A stretch of 35,673 nucleotides of DNA from assembly GCA_019694735.1 (NCBI GenBank), contig JAIBBJ010000220.1, positions 1 through 35,673 on the forward strand, in the 5' to 3' direction. The notes beneath the pieces were generated by a model. It was not told the DNA's origin and made no database searches. It worked only from the letters and a program-made list of their open reading frames with translations. The DNA is from Gemmatimonadaceae bacterium. GTDB lineage: Bacteria > Gemmatimonadota > Gemmatimonadetes > Gemmatimonadales > Gemmatimonadaceae. Made by a program: the position numbers and the translations under genes. Below are positions 22,918-32,667 of this stretch, piece after piece (within the stretch, counting starts at the first letter, position 1; each line of letters opens with the position of its first letter).

Positions 22918-24635
22918 TGGCGCGAGGCGCGGTCGGCGGCCCGTCGGCCCGTCGGGTGCTCGGCGGTCGTGCGGAAGCCGGCGGCCTCCGTGCCGCGGAC
23001 CTGCGCCAGCGCCTCGTCGAGCGTCGACGTGATCGCGCCCGGCTCGAGGTGGTCGGCCACGTGCGAGCGCTCGATGATGCGGCGCACCGGTTCCTGCACC
23101 TCGGCAAGCAGCATCCGCGTCCCCTCGCGGCGCGCCCGCTTGACGACGTCGAGGAGCGCGCTGAGGCCGGTCGAGTCGATCACCGGCACGTCGCGGAGCC
23201 GGAGGATGAGCACCTTCGGCCGCGCACCCACCTGGGCCAGGGTGTCCTTGAACCGGTCCGCCGCGCCGAAGAAGAACGGGCCGTTGATCGCGTAGACCTG
23301 CACGTCCCGGTCGAGGGCCGCGAGCCGGGGATCGGCGGGGGCGGTCCCGTCGCCCTCGTCGGCCAGCTCGCGGCGGATCGCCGTGACCTCCGAGACCTCC
23401 GACATCCGGCGCATGAACAGGAACGACGCGAGCACCATCCCGACGCCGATCGCGACCGTGAGGTCCACCAGCACGGTGAGCGTGAACGTCGTCAGCAGCA
23501 CCGCGACGTCGCTGCGCGGCCCGCGGAACTCGCTCACGAAGACGCGCCATTCGCTCATGTTGTAGGCGACCACCACCAGGATGGCGGCGAGCGTCGCCAT
23601 CGGGATGAGCGCCGCCCACGAGCCGAAGAACAGCGTGATGAGCAGGAGGGTGACCGCGTGCGTGATCCCGGCCACGGGCGTACGGCCGCCGCTCCTCACG
23701 TTGGTCGCCGTCCGCGCGAGGGCCCCCGTGGCGGGGATGCCGCCCACCATCGCGCTGGCGATGTTGGCCACGCCCTGGCCGATGAGCTCCACGTTCGAGC
23801 GGTGCCGTGCGCCGATCATCCCGTCGGCGACGACGCACGAGAGGAGCGACTCGATGCCGCCGAGCATCGCGATCGTGAACGCCGGCCCGACGAGCCCGGT
23901 GACCTGCGCCCAGGTGAGGTCGGGCAGCACCGGATGCGGGATCGCGGCGCTGATCGTGCCGAAGCGTGAGCCGATCGTCTCGACCTCCAGCCCCCCGAAC
24001 CGCACGAGCAGGGTCGTCACGATGAGCGCCACGAACGGGCTCGGCACCTTCGTGGTGACCTTCGGCCACCAGAGCACGATCGCCAGCGCGAGGAGCGCCA
24101 CCCCGAGCGCCGCCGGGTTCACCGCGTCGAGGTGCTCGGCGTACGCGGCCCACTTCTCCACGAACTCGGCCGGCACGGTGCCCATCGTCAGGCCGAGGAA
24201 GTCCTTCACCTGGCCGGAGAGGATGATGAGCGCGATGCCGCTCGTGAACCCGATGATCACCGGGTGCGGGATGAACTTGATCGCGGTGCCGAACCGGAGC
24301 AGCCCCATCGCGATGAGGATCGCGCCGGCCATCAGCGTGGCCACGATGAGGCCGTCCACGCCGTACTGCTGCACGATGCCGTAGACGATCACGACGAACG
24401 CGCCGGTGGGCCCGCCGATCTGCACGCGTGAGCCGCCCAGCGCGGAGATCAGGAAGCCGGCCACGATCGCCGTCCAGAGGCCGCGGTCCGGCGTCACCCC
24501 GCTGGCGATCGCGAAGGCGATCGAGAGCGGCAGCGCCACGATGCCGACGATGACGCCCGCGGTGAGGTCCGCGCGCAACGCCGTCGACGAATAGCCCCGC
24601 AGCGTCGTGAGGAGCTTCGGCGTCCACTCCGTCAC
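22914..24635 (-). CDS. SulP-family anion transporter with STAS domain
   Basis: The 573-residue protein is an inner-membrane SulP (SLC26-like) transporter. The membrane part (about 20-420) has many hydrophobic helices and the family motifs ALPLSIAFAIASGV, GGSRVQIGGPTGAFVVIV and GGIPATGALARTATNVRSGGRTP. The C-terminal STAS domain (about 440-545) is recognisable by VQVYAINGPFFFGAADRF and the VPVIDSTGLSALLDVV loop, where a Ser in DSTG is the usual regulatory position. Sulfate, bicarbonate and dicarboxylates are all known substrates in the family; I cannot choose. It starts with GTG, 22 bases after the LLM gene stop, so the two are probably in one transcript. The C-terminal 25 residues are charged and disordered. 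Confidence 0.92.
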   Translation of the reverse strand: MTEWTPKLLTTLRGYSSTALRADLTAGVIVGIVALPLSIAFAIASGVTPDRGLWTAIVAGFLISALGGSRVQIGGPTGAFVVIVYGIVQQYGVDGLIVATLMAGAILIAMGLLRFGTAIKFIPHPVIIGFTSGIALIILSGQVKDFLGLTMGTVPAEFVEKWAAYAEHLDAVNPAALGVALLALAIVLWWPKVTTKVPSPFVALIVTTLLVRFGGLEVETIGSRFGTISAAIPHPVLPDLTWAQVTGLVGPAFTIAMLGGIESLLSCVVADGMIGARHRSNVELIGQGVANIASAMVGGIPATGALARTATNVRSGGRTPVAGITHAVTLLLITLFFGSWAALIPMATLAAILVVVAYNMSEWRVFVSEFRGPRSDVAVLLTTFTLTVLVDLTVAIGVGMVLASFLFMRRMSEVSEVTAIRRELADEGDGTAPADPRLAALDRDVQVYAINGPFFFGAADRFKDTLAQVGARPKVLILRLRDVPVIDSTGLSALLDVVKRARREGTRMLLAEVQEPVRRIIERSHVADHLEPGAITSTLDEALAQVRGTEAAGFRTTAEHPTGRRAADRASRH

Positions 24636-24657
24636 GGGACCTGCCGCCGTGCGGGAC

Positions 24658-25707
24658 TCACGTCCCGGCGCCCGGGCCCGCGAGCGCCTTCCGCACCGCC
24701 GGCGCGACCACCGTGCCGTACAGCTCGATGCATCGCAGGAGGTCGCGGTGCGGCATCGTGCCGACGCTGAACTGGAGGAGGAAGCGCGTCATCCCGAAGA
24801 GCTCGTGTTCCCAGAGGATCTTGTCGATCACCCGCTGCGGGTCGCCCACGAGGAGCGCGCCCTGCCGCGAGATCTCGGCGTCGAACTGCCGGCGGGTGGG
24901 CGGCGGCCAGCCGCGCTCGCGGCCGATCTTGCCCATCTGGTGCATGTACGGCGGGAAGGCCGCCTCCGCTGCCGCGGCGTCGGTGTCGGCGATGAAGCCG
25001 TGCGAGTTGATCGACACCTGGAGTGCCTTGGGGTCGCGCCCCGCCTTCGCCCAGGCCTCGCGGTACAGGTCCACGAACGGCACGAACCGCTCCGGCCCGC
25101 CGCCGATGATCGCGAGCGCCATCGGCAGGCCGAGGGTGGCCGCGCGCACCACCGACTGCGGCGTCCCGCCCACCGCGACCCACACCGGGATCGGCGCCTG
25201 CACCGGCCGCGGGAACACCGGCTGGTCCTGCAGCGCCGCGCGATGCCGGCCGCTCCAGGTCACCCGCTCCTGGTCGCGGACGCGGAGCAGCAGCTCCAGC
25301 TTCTCCGAGAAGAGCGAGTCATAGTCGTGGAGATCGTACCCGAAGAGCGGGAACGACTCGATGAAGGAGCCGCGCCCCGCCATGATCTCGGCGCGGCCGT
25401 GGCTCAGGAGGTCCACCGTCGCGAACTCCTGGAAGACCCGCACCGGGTCGTCGGAGCTGAGCACGGTGACCGCGCTCGTGAGGCGGATGCGCGTCGTGCG
25501 CATGGCGGCCGCCGCGAGCACGACGGCCGGCGTGGAGACCACGTAGTCCGGCCGGTGGTGCTCCCCGACGCCGAAGACGTCGAGCCCCGCCTCGTCGGCG
25601 AGGGCGACCTCCTCCATCAGGTTCGCGAGCCGCTGCTCGGGCGTGATGAGGTGGCCGGTCCTCGCGTCGGGCGTCGCCTCGACGAAGGTATAGATGCCGA
25701 GTTCCAT
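24658..25707 (-). CDS. LLM-class flavin-dependent monooxygenase (luciferase-like)
   Basis: The 349-residue protein belongs to the bacterial-luciferase superfamily and looks closest to the Atu2307/SP_0267-type LLM group: [11 protein letters not shown] at the start, [93 protein letters not shown], and PIWVAVGGT-like [13 protein letters not shown]. These form the FMNH2-binding TIM barrel. The substrate is unknown. The ATG at 25707 has no Shine-Dalgarno sequence and lies 9 bases after TAGATT, itself inside the end of copA, so the gene may have its own leaderless transcript in addition to read-through from copA. The SulP gene follows after 22 bases. Confidence 0.88.
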   Translation of the reverse strand: MELGIYTFVEATPDARTGHLITPEQRLANLMEEVALADEAGLDVFGVGEHHRPDYVVSTPAVVLAAAAMRTTRIRLTSAVTVLSSDDPVRVFQEFATVDLLSHGRAEIMAGRGSFIESFPLFGYDLHDYDSLFSEKLELLLRVRDQERVTWSGRHRAALQDQPVFPRPVQAPIPVWVAVGGTPQSVVRAATLGLPMALAIIGGGPERFVPFVDLYREAWAKAGRDPKALQVSINSHGFIADTDAAAAEAAFPPYMHQMGKIGRERGWPPPTRRQFDAEISRQGALLVGDPQRVIDKILWEHELFGMTRFLLQFSVGTMPHRDLLRCIELYGTVVAPAVRKALAGPGAGT

Positions 25708-25714
25708 GGTCCGT

Positions 25715-28027
<2,313 letters not shown>

Positions 28028-28034
28028 GCATCGC

Positions 28035-28063
28035 AGTTTAGATACCCCCTCCCCCTATGTCAA
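28035..28063 (-). promoter_or_regulatory. Strong copA promoter with G-rich mirror spacer
   Basis: On the minus strand a perfect -35 TTGACA (28063-28058) and -10 TAAACT (28040-28035) are 17 bases apart. The spacer contains ATA-GGGGG-A-GGGGG-TAT: inverted at its ATA/TAT ends and mirror-symmetric in the G-runs. C- or G-rich tracts with ATA/TAT flanks are typical of CsoR-type copper operators, but a CsoR site should be a true inverted repeat, which this is not. The start of transcription falls at the ATG. Confidence 0.7.
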
Positions 28064-28084
28064 TTGCGATACCGGCGACCCGAT

Positions 28085-28090
28085 TATCGT
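28085..28090 (+). promoter_or_regulatory. Possible -10 box (TATCGT) for the mini-ORF/hydrolase transcript
   Basis: TATCGT ends 7 bases before the ATG of an 11-codon ORF, with TTGCGA (28064-28069) 15 bases upstream as a weak -35. That -35 directly abuts the copA -35, so the divergent promoters lie back to back. Confidence 0.4.
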
Positions 28091-28097
28091 CCCCACG

Positions 28098-28133
28098 ATG
28101 CCGATGCCCTCGCGCGCCGCGACCCCTCCATGA
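28098..28133 (+). CDS. Possible 11-codon leader peptide (MPMPSRAATPP)
   Basis: ATG at 28098 opens an 11-residue frame whose TGA overlaps the hydrolase ATG (ATGA, 28130-28133). It sits 7 bases downstream of a candidate -10 box, so it could be the leaderless first cistron coupled to the hydrolase. The amino-acid content gives no clue (no run of one codon or regulatory amino acid). It may be chance. Confidence 0.3.
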   Translation: MPMPSRAATPP

Positions 28134-29053
28134 GCAGCGCCAAGGCCCGCTTCCTCGCCTGGCGCCGCGAGCGGCCGCGCACCCCGCCGCTCGAGCGGCG
28201 CGCGGTCCGCGTGCGCGGCCTCGACTTCGCCGTCTGGGCATCGCCGCCGGTGCCGGGCGCGACACCGGTGCTCGCCATCAACGGCGGCATGATCTACGGC
28301 CACGACCTCCTGTGGCCCGCCTTCGCGCCGTTCGCTGCCGGACGGCAGGTGTTCCTCTACGACCAGCGCGGCCGCGGGCTCACCCCCGCGCCCCCCGGGC
28401 TCCGCGCGGCGCGCATCGAGCACGACGTGCTCGACATCGTCGCGCTGCGCGAGGCGCTCGGCCTGGCACGGTGGGACCTCGTCGGGCACTCGTGGGGCGG
28501 CGGTCTCGCATTGCTCGCCGCCGCCGAGGATCCGACCGGGGTGCGGCGCGTGGTCACCTTCGATGCCGTCGGCGCGACCAGCGGCTGGCTCGACGCGCTC
28601 CATGCGAGCGCCCTCGCGCACCTCGAGCGGCGCGGCGCCACCGAGGCGCGCGCGCTCCTCGCGCTGCTCGACCCGCTGCTGCTGCACGAACCCGATCCCG
28701 AGCGCCACGCGGAGTACAGCCGCACGATGTATGCGGCGTGGTTCCACGACCAGGAGATGCGCTCGTTCGCCCCGCCGCCCGCGCACAGTCCCACCGGCGC
28801 GACGGTCGCCGCGCGGCTGCGGCGCGAGGGATTCGACTGGCGCGCCCGCTACGCCGCGGTGCAGGCACCGGTGCTCCTCGTGCACGGCGAGGAGGACGCG
28901 CTGCCGATCGCCGAGGCGCATGCCACCGCGCGGCTCATCCCCACCGCGCGCGTGGTGCCCATCCCGGCGGCGGGGCACATGCCGTTCTTCGAGAATCCCG
29001 AGCCGACCTTCGCGGCGGCGCTGAGGTTCCTCGCGGAGCCGGACGATGCGTGA
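28130..29053 (+). CDS. Alpha/beta hydrolase, S33 prolyl-aminopeptidase-like
   Basis: The 307-residue protein has an alpha/beta-hydrolase fold: NGGMIYGHDLLWPAFAPFAAGRQVFLYDQRGRG (the DQRGRG motif of the oxyanion-hole strand), nucleophile Ser121 in GHSWGGG, HGEEDALP with the acid Asp (about 259), and AAGHMPFFE with the His (about 284). The helical cap lies between about 150 and 240. The GHSWGG elbow and GG near the N-terminus are seen in prolyl aminopeptidase-type S33 enzymes, but also in other hydrolases, so the substrate is open. No signal peptide is visible. Its ATG is chosen because the frame upstream lies inside the divergent promoter region; its stop overlaps the next gene's start by 8 bases (ATGCGTGA). 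Confidence 0.82.
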   Translation: MSSAKARFLAWRRERPRTPPLERRAVRVRGLDFAVWASPPVPGATPVLAINGGMIYGHDLLWPAFAPFAAGRQVFLYDQRGRGLTPAPPGLRAARIEHDVLDIVALREALGLARWDLVGHSWGGGLALLAAAEDPTGVRRVVTFDAVGATSGWLDALHASALAHLERRGATEARALLALLDPLLLHEPDPERHAEYSRTMYAAWFHDQEMRSFAPPPAHSPTGATVAARLRREGFDWRARYAAVQAPVLLVHGEEDALPIAEAHATARLIPTARVVPIPAAGHMPFFENPEPTFAAALRFLAEPDDA

Positions 29054-29855
29054 CGCCGGGGGCCGTGCATCCCTCGTCACAATCGCCCTCGCCGCGGTGG
29101 CCGCCCTCGCGTCCTGCACCGGCGCCGCATCCGACGCGCGCCCGCCGCGTGATGGCGCGCGAACCACCACATCCGCGCGTGCCGCGGCCGACAGCGCCTT
29201 CGCCGACTCCGTGCTCCGGGCCGCGGAGGACCTCGGCGCCGAGGTCGAGGTCCGCACCTCCGACCTCCCGGCTCCCGTGCGCGATGCGGCCGCGATCCGC
29301 CTCGCGCTCGCCACCGACTCCGCCGGCACGTACCTCTTCGAGCTGCTCGCGGCGCGGGACTCGGTGCTGTATCGCTGGCCGCCACGCGATGGGGCGCCGC
29401 TGTTGCTCTGGGTGCAGCGCGCCCCGCTCGGCGACGCCGAACGCGAGTTCCCGCGCGTGGTCGAGGAGGCGTTCCTCCCGTGGACCGAGACCGGGATCCC
29501 CATCGCGTTCCTGGTCACCGAGGACTCCGCACGCGCCGACGTGCGCGTGACGTGGGTGGACCGCTACGAGAGCGAGACCACCGGGCGCACGCGCTGGGTG
29601 CACGATGACCACGGCTGGATCACCGGCGCCTCGATCGAGCTCGCGCGGCGGCAACCCGATGGCCGGCCGCTCGACGGTCGCGCGCTGCGCGCGATCGCCC
29701 GGCACGAGGCCGGGCACCTGCTCGGGCTCGCGCACTGCGCGGGCGAGGGCAACATCATGGCCGCGCGCATCCGCGTCCCGGAACTGAGCGAGGCGGACCG
29801 CGCCACGGTCCGCCTCCTCTACCGCCTGCCGCCGGGGCGGCTCGTCGAGCGCTGA
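29046..29855 (+). CDS. Small exported zinc metalloprotease (matrixin-like), lipoprotein
   Basis: The 269-residue product has a lipoprotein-type signal (ALASC near residue 25), a disordered Ala/Arg/Thr linker, and a C-terminal metzincin-like catalytic domain: HEAGHLLGLAH with zinc ligands His220, His224 and His230 and Glu221 as general base, then NIMAA near 238 as the Met-turn. This fits the matrixin-type family M10A/M12 fold more than gluzincins. The catalytic domain is compact and no propeptide Cys switch is evident, so it may be synthesised without classical autoinhibition. It starts within the end of the hydrolase gene (8-base overlap), implying coupled expression. The target is unknown. 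Confidence 0.82.
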   Translation: MRDAGGRASLVTIALAAVAALASCTGAASDARPPRDGARTTTSARAAADSAFADSVLRAAEDLGAEVEVRTSDLPAPVRDAAAIRLALATDSAGTYLFELLAARDSVLYRWPPRDGAPLLLWVQRAPLGDAEREFPRVVEEAFLPWTETGIPIAFLVTEDSARADVRVTWVDRYESETTGRTRWVHDDHGWITGASIELARRQPDGRPLDGRALRAIARHEAGHLLGLAHCAGEGNIMAARIRVPELSEADRATVRLLYRLPPGRLVER

Positions 29856-29925
29856 CCGGTGCCGCGCGCGGGCCGGCGCGTCGCGCCATCACCCGCGCCG
29901 CGGGGGGCACGCCGCCCGGCCGCCC

Positions 29926-31092
29926 TCAGCGCGGTCCGAGCTTCATCGTCAGCGTGAGCTGCTTCCGGTCGCGGCCGCGGGTCACGGCGATCGTCGCCTC
30001 GGCGTTGCGCGTGTTGGCGAGCACGCGGATGACATCGCCCGGCGCACGCACCGCGGTGCGGTCCACCGCGGTGATCACGTCGCCGCTCTTGAGCCCGCTG
30101 GTGGCGGCGAGGCTCCCGGTGGCGACGGCGTTCACGAGTACGCCGTCGCGCACGCCGAGCAGCTCGCGCCAGTCGGCGTCGAGGGCGCGGAACTCGGCGC
30201 CGCCGAAGAAGCCGCGCTCGCCGCCCGCCTCGGTCCCCTCGAACACGAGGATGCGCATCTCGGTCGGGCCGAGGTCGCCCGGGTCGGCCGGCAGGCGCGG
30301 CGACGACTCGATGGTGACGGAGCGGCCGTCCGGGGTGTCGCGCACGATCATCCGCCCGGGCATCGGCTGCGCGATGCGCATCGGCAGCAGCGAGCGCTTG
30401 AGCTCCTCGCACGAGGGCCCGAGGCTCTCGGGACGCCGGCCGACCGTGACCGGCACGTCGCGCGGGCCCGCCTCGCGCTCGATGCGGAGCGTCACCGCGC
30501 GGCCCGGCACCAGCAGCGGGGCCAGCTGTGCGCCGAGCCGCTCGGGCTCGAGCGCGGTGATGGGACCGATCTGCACGACCTTGTCGCCGGCCCGCAGCCC
30601 CGCCCGCTCGGCCGGGGATCCCGGCTCGACCGACTCGATGTAGCTCGCCGCGTCCTGGATCCGGCCCCCGACCATCTCGCCGACCGAGGTGATGCGGACG
30701 CCGATGTAGCCGGCGGGCATCGCCGCGCCGCCGTCGAGGCAGCGCGCCTCGACCGCGCTCATCATCGCGAACCCCTGCCGGAGGTGCTCGTTGAGCTCCT
30801 CCTCAAGGCGGCGGCGCGTCGGGAAGTCGGCGGCATCCGCCTCGCGGAGGCGCGTCACCAGCTGCTGCTCGCGCTCGCGCCACGCGCGCACGGTGGCCTG
30901 CACGACGGGGGCATCGGAGGTGAACACGCGCGTGACCGCGGAGTCGGGCTTCACGGTGACGCGCTGCGTGACGTTCACCTGCTGCGCCGCGGCACCGGCG
31001 GCGGCGGCGGCGAGCCCGGCGGCGAGCACCAGGGCGAGCACGAGGGCGCGCCGCGCGACCGACCAGGCGGGAGGCACGGGGAGCGGGCGCAT
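29926..31092 (-). CDS. Exported double-PDZ protein without a protease domain
   Basis: The 388-residue protein has an Ala/Leu-rich signal peptide (to about residue 37) and two PDZ domains: the first around 128-205 (YIGVRITSVGEMVGG, SPAERAGLRAGDKVVQIG) and the second around 305-388 (GVRDGVLVNAVATGSLAATSGLKSGDVITAVDRTAV). Between them is a region with CxxLKRSLLP and several Gly-rich loops. No trypsin-like catalytic triad is seen, so it is not a DegP/DegS protease; it may act as a periplasmic scaffold or sensor. It lies last in a sigma/anti-sigma operon, its ATG overlapping the anti-sigma stop by one base (TGATG). A role in controlling the anti-sigma factor in the periplasm is suggested by context only. 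Confidence 0.8.
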   Translation of the reverse strand: MRPLPVPPAWSVARRALVLALVLAAGLAAAAAGAAAQQVNVTQRVTVKPDSAVTRVFTSDAPVVQATVRAWREREQQLVTRLREADAADFPTRRRLEEELNEHLRQGFAMMSAVEARCLDGGAAMPAGYIGVRITSVGEMVGGRIQDAASYIESVEPGSPAERAGLRAGDKVVQIGPITALEPERLGAQLAPLLVPGRAVTLRIEREAGPRDVPVTVGRRPESLGPSCEELKRSLLPMRIAQPMPGRMIVRDTPDGRSVTIESSPRLPADPGDLGPTEMRILVFEGTEAGGERGFFGGAEFRALDADWRELLGVRDGVLVNAVATGSLAATSGLKSGDVITAVDRTAVRAPGDVIRVLANTRNAEATIAVTRGRDRKQLTLTMKLGPR

Positions 31093-31880
31093 CAGTAACT
31101 CTCGAACCGGCGCTGCGCCGGGGCGGTCGCGCCGATCTGCCGGAGCGTCGCCTCGCGGGCGCCGAGGGTGGTCAGGTAGTACTGGTTGAGCATCGGGTCC
31201 TGCGGGGCGCGGTAGAGCGCGGCACGCGCGGCCGCGGCGATCTCGTCGAGGGCCGCGAGGCGCGCCTGGTAGGAATCCTCGTTCATGCCGATGAACCGCG
31301 CCGAGGTGTCCTGCGAGGCGAGGAACGCGGCGGCGCTCTGGTACTGCTGCTGGGCGACGGCGAGCGCACGCACCGCCTCATCGGGCGAGCGGTAGGCGGT
31401 GGTCGGCGTCATCGGCACGCCGGCGACGACGTCGTCGAGGGGCCGCATCGCGGGCGCGGTGAAGCGGCCGAGGGCGGCACCGCCGATGAGCAGCGCGAGC
31501 CCGGCGGCGGCGCGCATCGCCCAGACCTGCACCGACGGCGGCCGCGCCGGGAGCCGGCGGAAGCCCGCGTCCTCGAGCGCGCGGACGCCGACCGCACCGG
31601 AGGGCCGCGCCGCCGCGGGGCGCGCGACGGTCGCCGCAGGCGCCGCCTCGAGCCGATCGCGGTCCACGATGATGCCGTCGGCGCGCAGCTGCGGCGCGAG
31701 CTGCGACCAGGCGGTGAGCGGTTCGGTCGGGAGCGGCGCCATCGCGCTCAGCCGCGCGAGGCGCCGGTACGCGGCGACCTCGGCGCGGCAATCCCAGCAG
31801 CCGGCGAGGTGCGTGGCCTCGTCGGGCGTGAGATGGTCGTCGGCCAGGGCGGCCAGGCGGTCAGTCGAGAGATGCGACAT
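31092..31880 (-). CDS. Membrane-bound anti-sigma factor with zinc HxxxCxxC motif
   Basis: The 262-residue protein starts with the zinc anti-sigma motif: His24-x3-Cys28-x2-Cys31 (HLAGCWDC), followed by the helical sigma-binding region (EVAAYRRLARLSA). A hydrophobic segment around 118-138 (AAAGLALLIGGAALGRF) forms a single membrane span, and the C-terminal 120 residues, including a long Gln/Ala-rich helix near 170-230, would lie in the periplasm. It binds and silences the ECF sigma factor encoded just upstream. The ATG at 31880 lies 20 bases inside the sigma gene and has GAAGGA about 11 bases before it, so its translation is coupled. Zinc or redox regulation of the motif is known in the ZAS family but unproven here. 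Confidence 0.85.
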   Translation of the reverse strand: MSHLSTDRLAALADDHLTPDEATHLAGCWDCRAEVAAYRRLARLSAMAPLPTEPLTAWSQLAPQLRADGIIVDRDRLEAAPAATVARPAAARPSGAVGVRALEDAGFRRLPARPPSVQVWAMRAAAGLALLIGGAALGRFTAPAMRPLDDVVAGVPMTPTTAYRSPDEAVRALAVAQQQYQSAAAFLASQDTSARFIGMNEDSYQARLAALDEIAAAARAALYRAPQDPMLNQYYLTTLGAREATLRQIGATAPAQRRFESY

Positions 31881-32436
31881 CGGAGGGATCCTTCGCCGGC
31901 GAGGAGACATCCACGAGATGCGCGAGCAGCCGGCGGAGCTTCGCGCGGGCCTTGAAGAGCTGGGACTTGCTGCCCCCCGAGGTGATGCCGAGCTCGGCGG
32001 CGATCTCCTCGTGGGTGTACCCCTCGACGTCGTGCAGCACGAAGACCGCGCGTGCGCCGGGGGAGAGCTGCCGCACCGCCTCGTCGATGCTCTGGGCGAG
32101 GAAGGTGCGGTCCGGGTCGTCCTCCACCGGGACGGTGTCGTCCTCGATCACCGTCTCGAGCTTGGCGAGCCGCCGGACCGACCGGAGCGCATTGAGCGTG
32201 CGGTTCACCGCGATGCGATGCGCCCAGGTGCTGAACTGCGAGTCGCCCCGCCACGTCGGCAGCGCCCGGAAGATCTGGATCCAGACCTCCTGGGCGATGT
32301 CCGCCGCCTGGTCGGGGTCACCGACGAGGCGTCGCACGACGGCGTCGATGCGCGGCGCATGCTCGACCCAGAGGGTGCGCAGCGCCGCCTCGTCACCGTT
32401 GATGGCGCGGCGGATGGTGAGGGGGTCGGTGGCCAT
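31861..32436 (-). CDS. ECF-subfamily RNA polymerase sigma factor
   Basis: The 191-residue protein has ECF sigma domains 2 and 4: region 2 includes DQAADIAQEVWIQIFRALPTWRGDSQFSTWAHRIAVNRTLNALR (about 42-85), with the DxAQE and FSTW motifs for core binding and -10 recognition. After a short acidic linker, region 4 has LSPGARAVFVLHDVEGYTHEEIAAELGI and SQLFKARAKLRRLL, the -35-binding helix-turn-helix. It is the first gene of a three-gene operon with its anti-sigma factor and a double-PDZ protein. The ATG at 32436 has no Shine-Dalgarno sequence. It probably autoregulates its operon, and a hairpin and repeated words lie in the 231-base divergent gap upstream. Confidence 0.9.
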   Translation of the reverse strand: MATDPLTIRRAINGDEAALRTLWVEHAPRIDAVVRRLVGDPDQAADIAQEVWIQIFRALPTWRGDSQFSTWAHRIAVNRTLNALRSVRRLAKLETVIEDDTVPVEDDPDRTFLAQSIDEAVRQLSPGARAVFVLHDVEGYTHEEIAAELGITSGGSKSQLFKARAKLRRLLAHLVDVSSPAKDPSDVASLD

Positions 32437-32667
32437 ACCGTTGCGTAAGGTGTGTCACCCCGGGCCGGGTCGAGGGTTGCCCCCCGGCCCGGGAAATGCA
32501 ACGATACCGCAGGGTGTGACGTTGGAGGGGGGTCACCCGTCGCCCCCTATGCCCCGCATCCCGGGGCGGACGGCAGGGTACGACCAGTGCTCCCCCACGC
32601 CCTACGTCCCGATACTCCAAGCAGTTACCGCCCCTCCCGCCCCTCGCCGCACCCGACTCCCGCTGCC
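32437..32667. promoter_or_regulatory. Divergent control region with hairpin and repeated words
   Basis: The gap between the sigma operon (-) and the beta-lactamase-family gene (+) has no ORF. It holds a perfect 11-bp inverted repeat (32459-32469 with 32483-32493, loop 13 bases) that would form a hairpin in the sigma leader; a direct repeat of ATACCG followed by GGTGTG (32435-32454 and 32504-32518, with 8 and 3 bases between the words); and a 6-bp A-G-run stem near 32526-32548. No convincing -35/-10 pair was found for either gene. Confidence 0.4.
32459..32493. repeat. 11-bp perfect inverted repeat in sigma-operon leader
   Basis: Arms CCCGGGCCGGG and CCCGGCCCGGG are separated by 13 bases. On the minus strand the hairpin would end 22 bases before the sigma ATG, so it could influence translation or early termination of the operon. 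Confidence 0.5.

Noticed and set aside
22777-24627. A 616-codon minus-strand frame overlapping the SulP gene in another frame.
   Set aside because: The SulP frame carries all family motifs; the alternative reads as His/Arg-rich sequence.
28041-28057. G-quadruplex in the copA promoter spacer.
   Set aside because: Only two G-runs are present, so an intramolecular quadruplex would need to split the runs; symmetry with an operator is the simpler reading.
29856-29925. Short GC inverted repeats between the metalloprotease and PDZ genes, considered as a terminator.
   Set aside because: The stems are short (about 4-6 bp) or need a tiny loop, and are not better than expected in this base composition.
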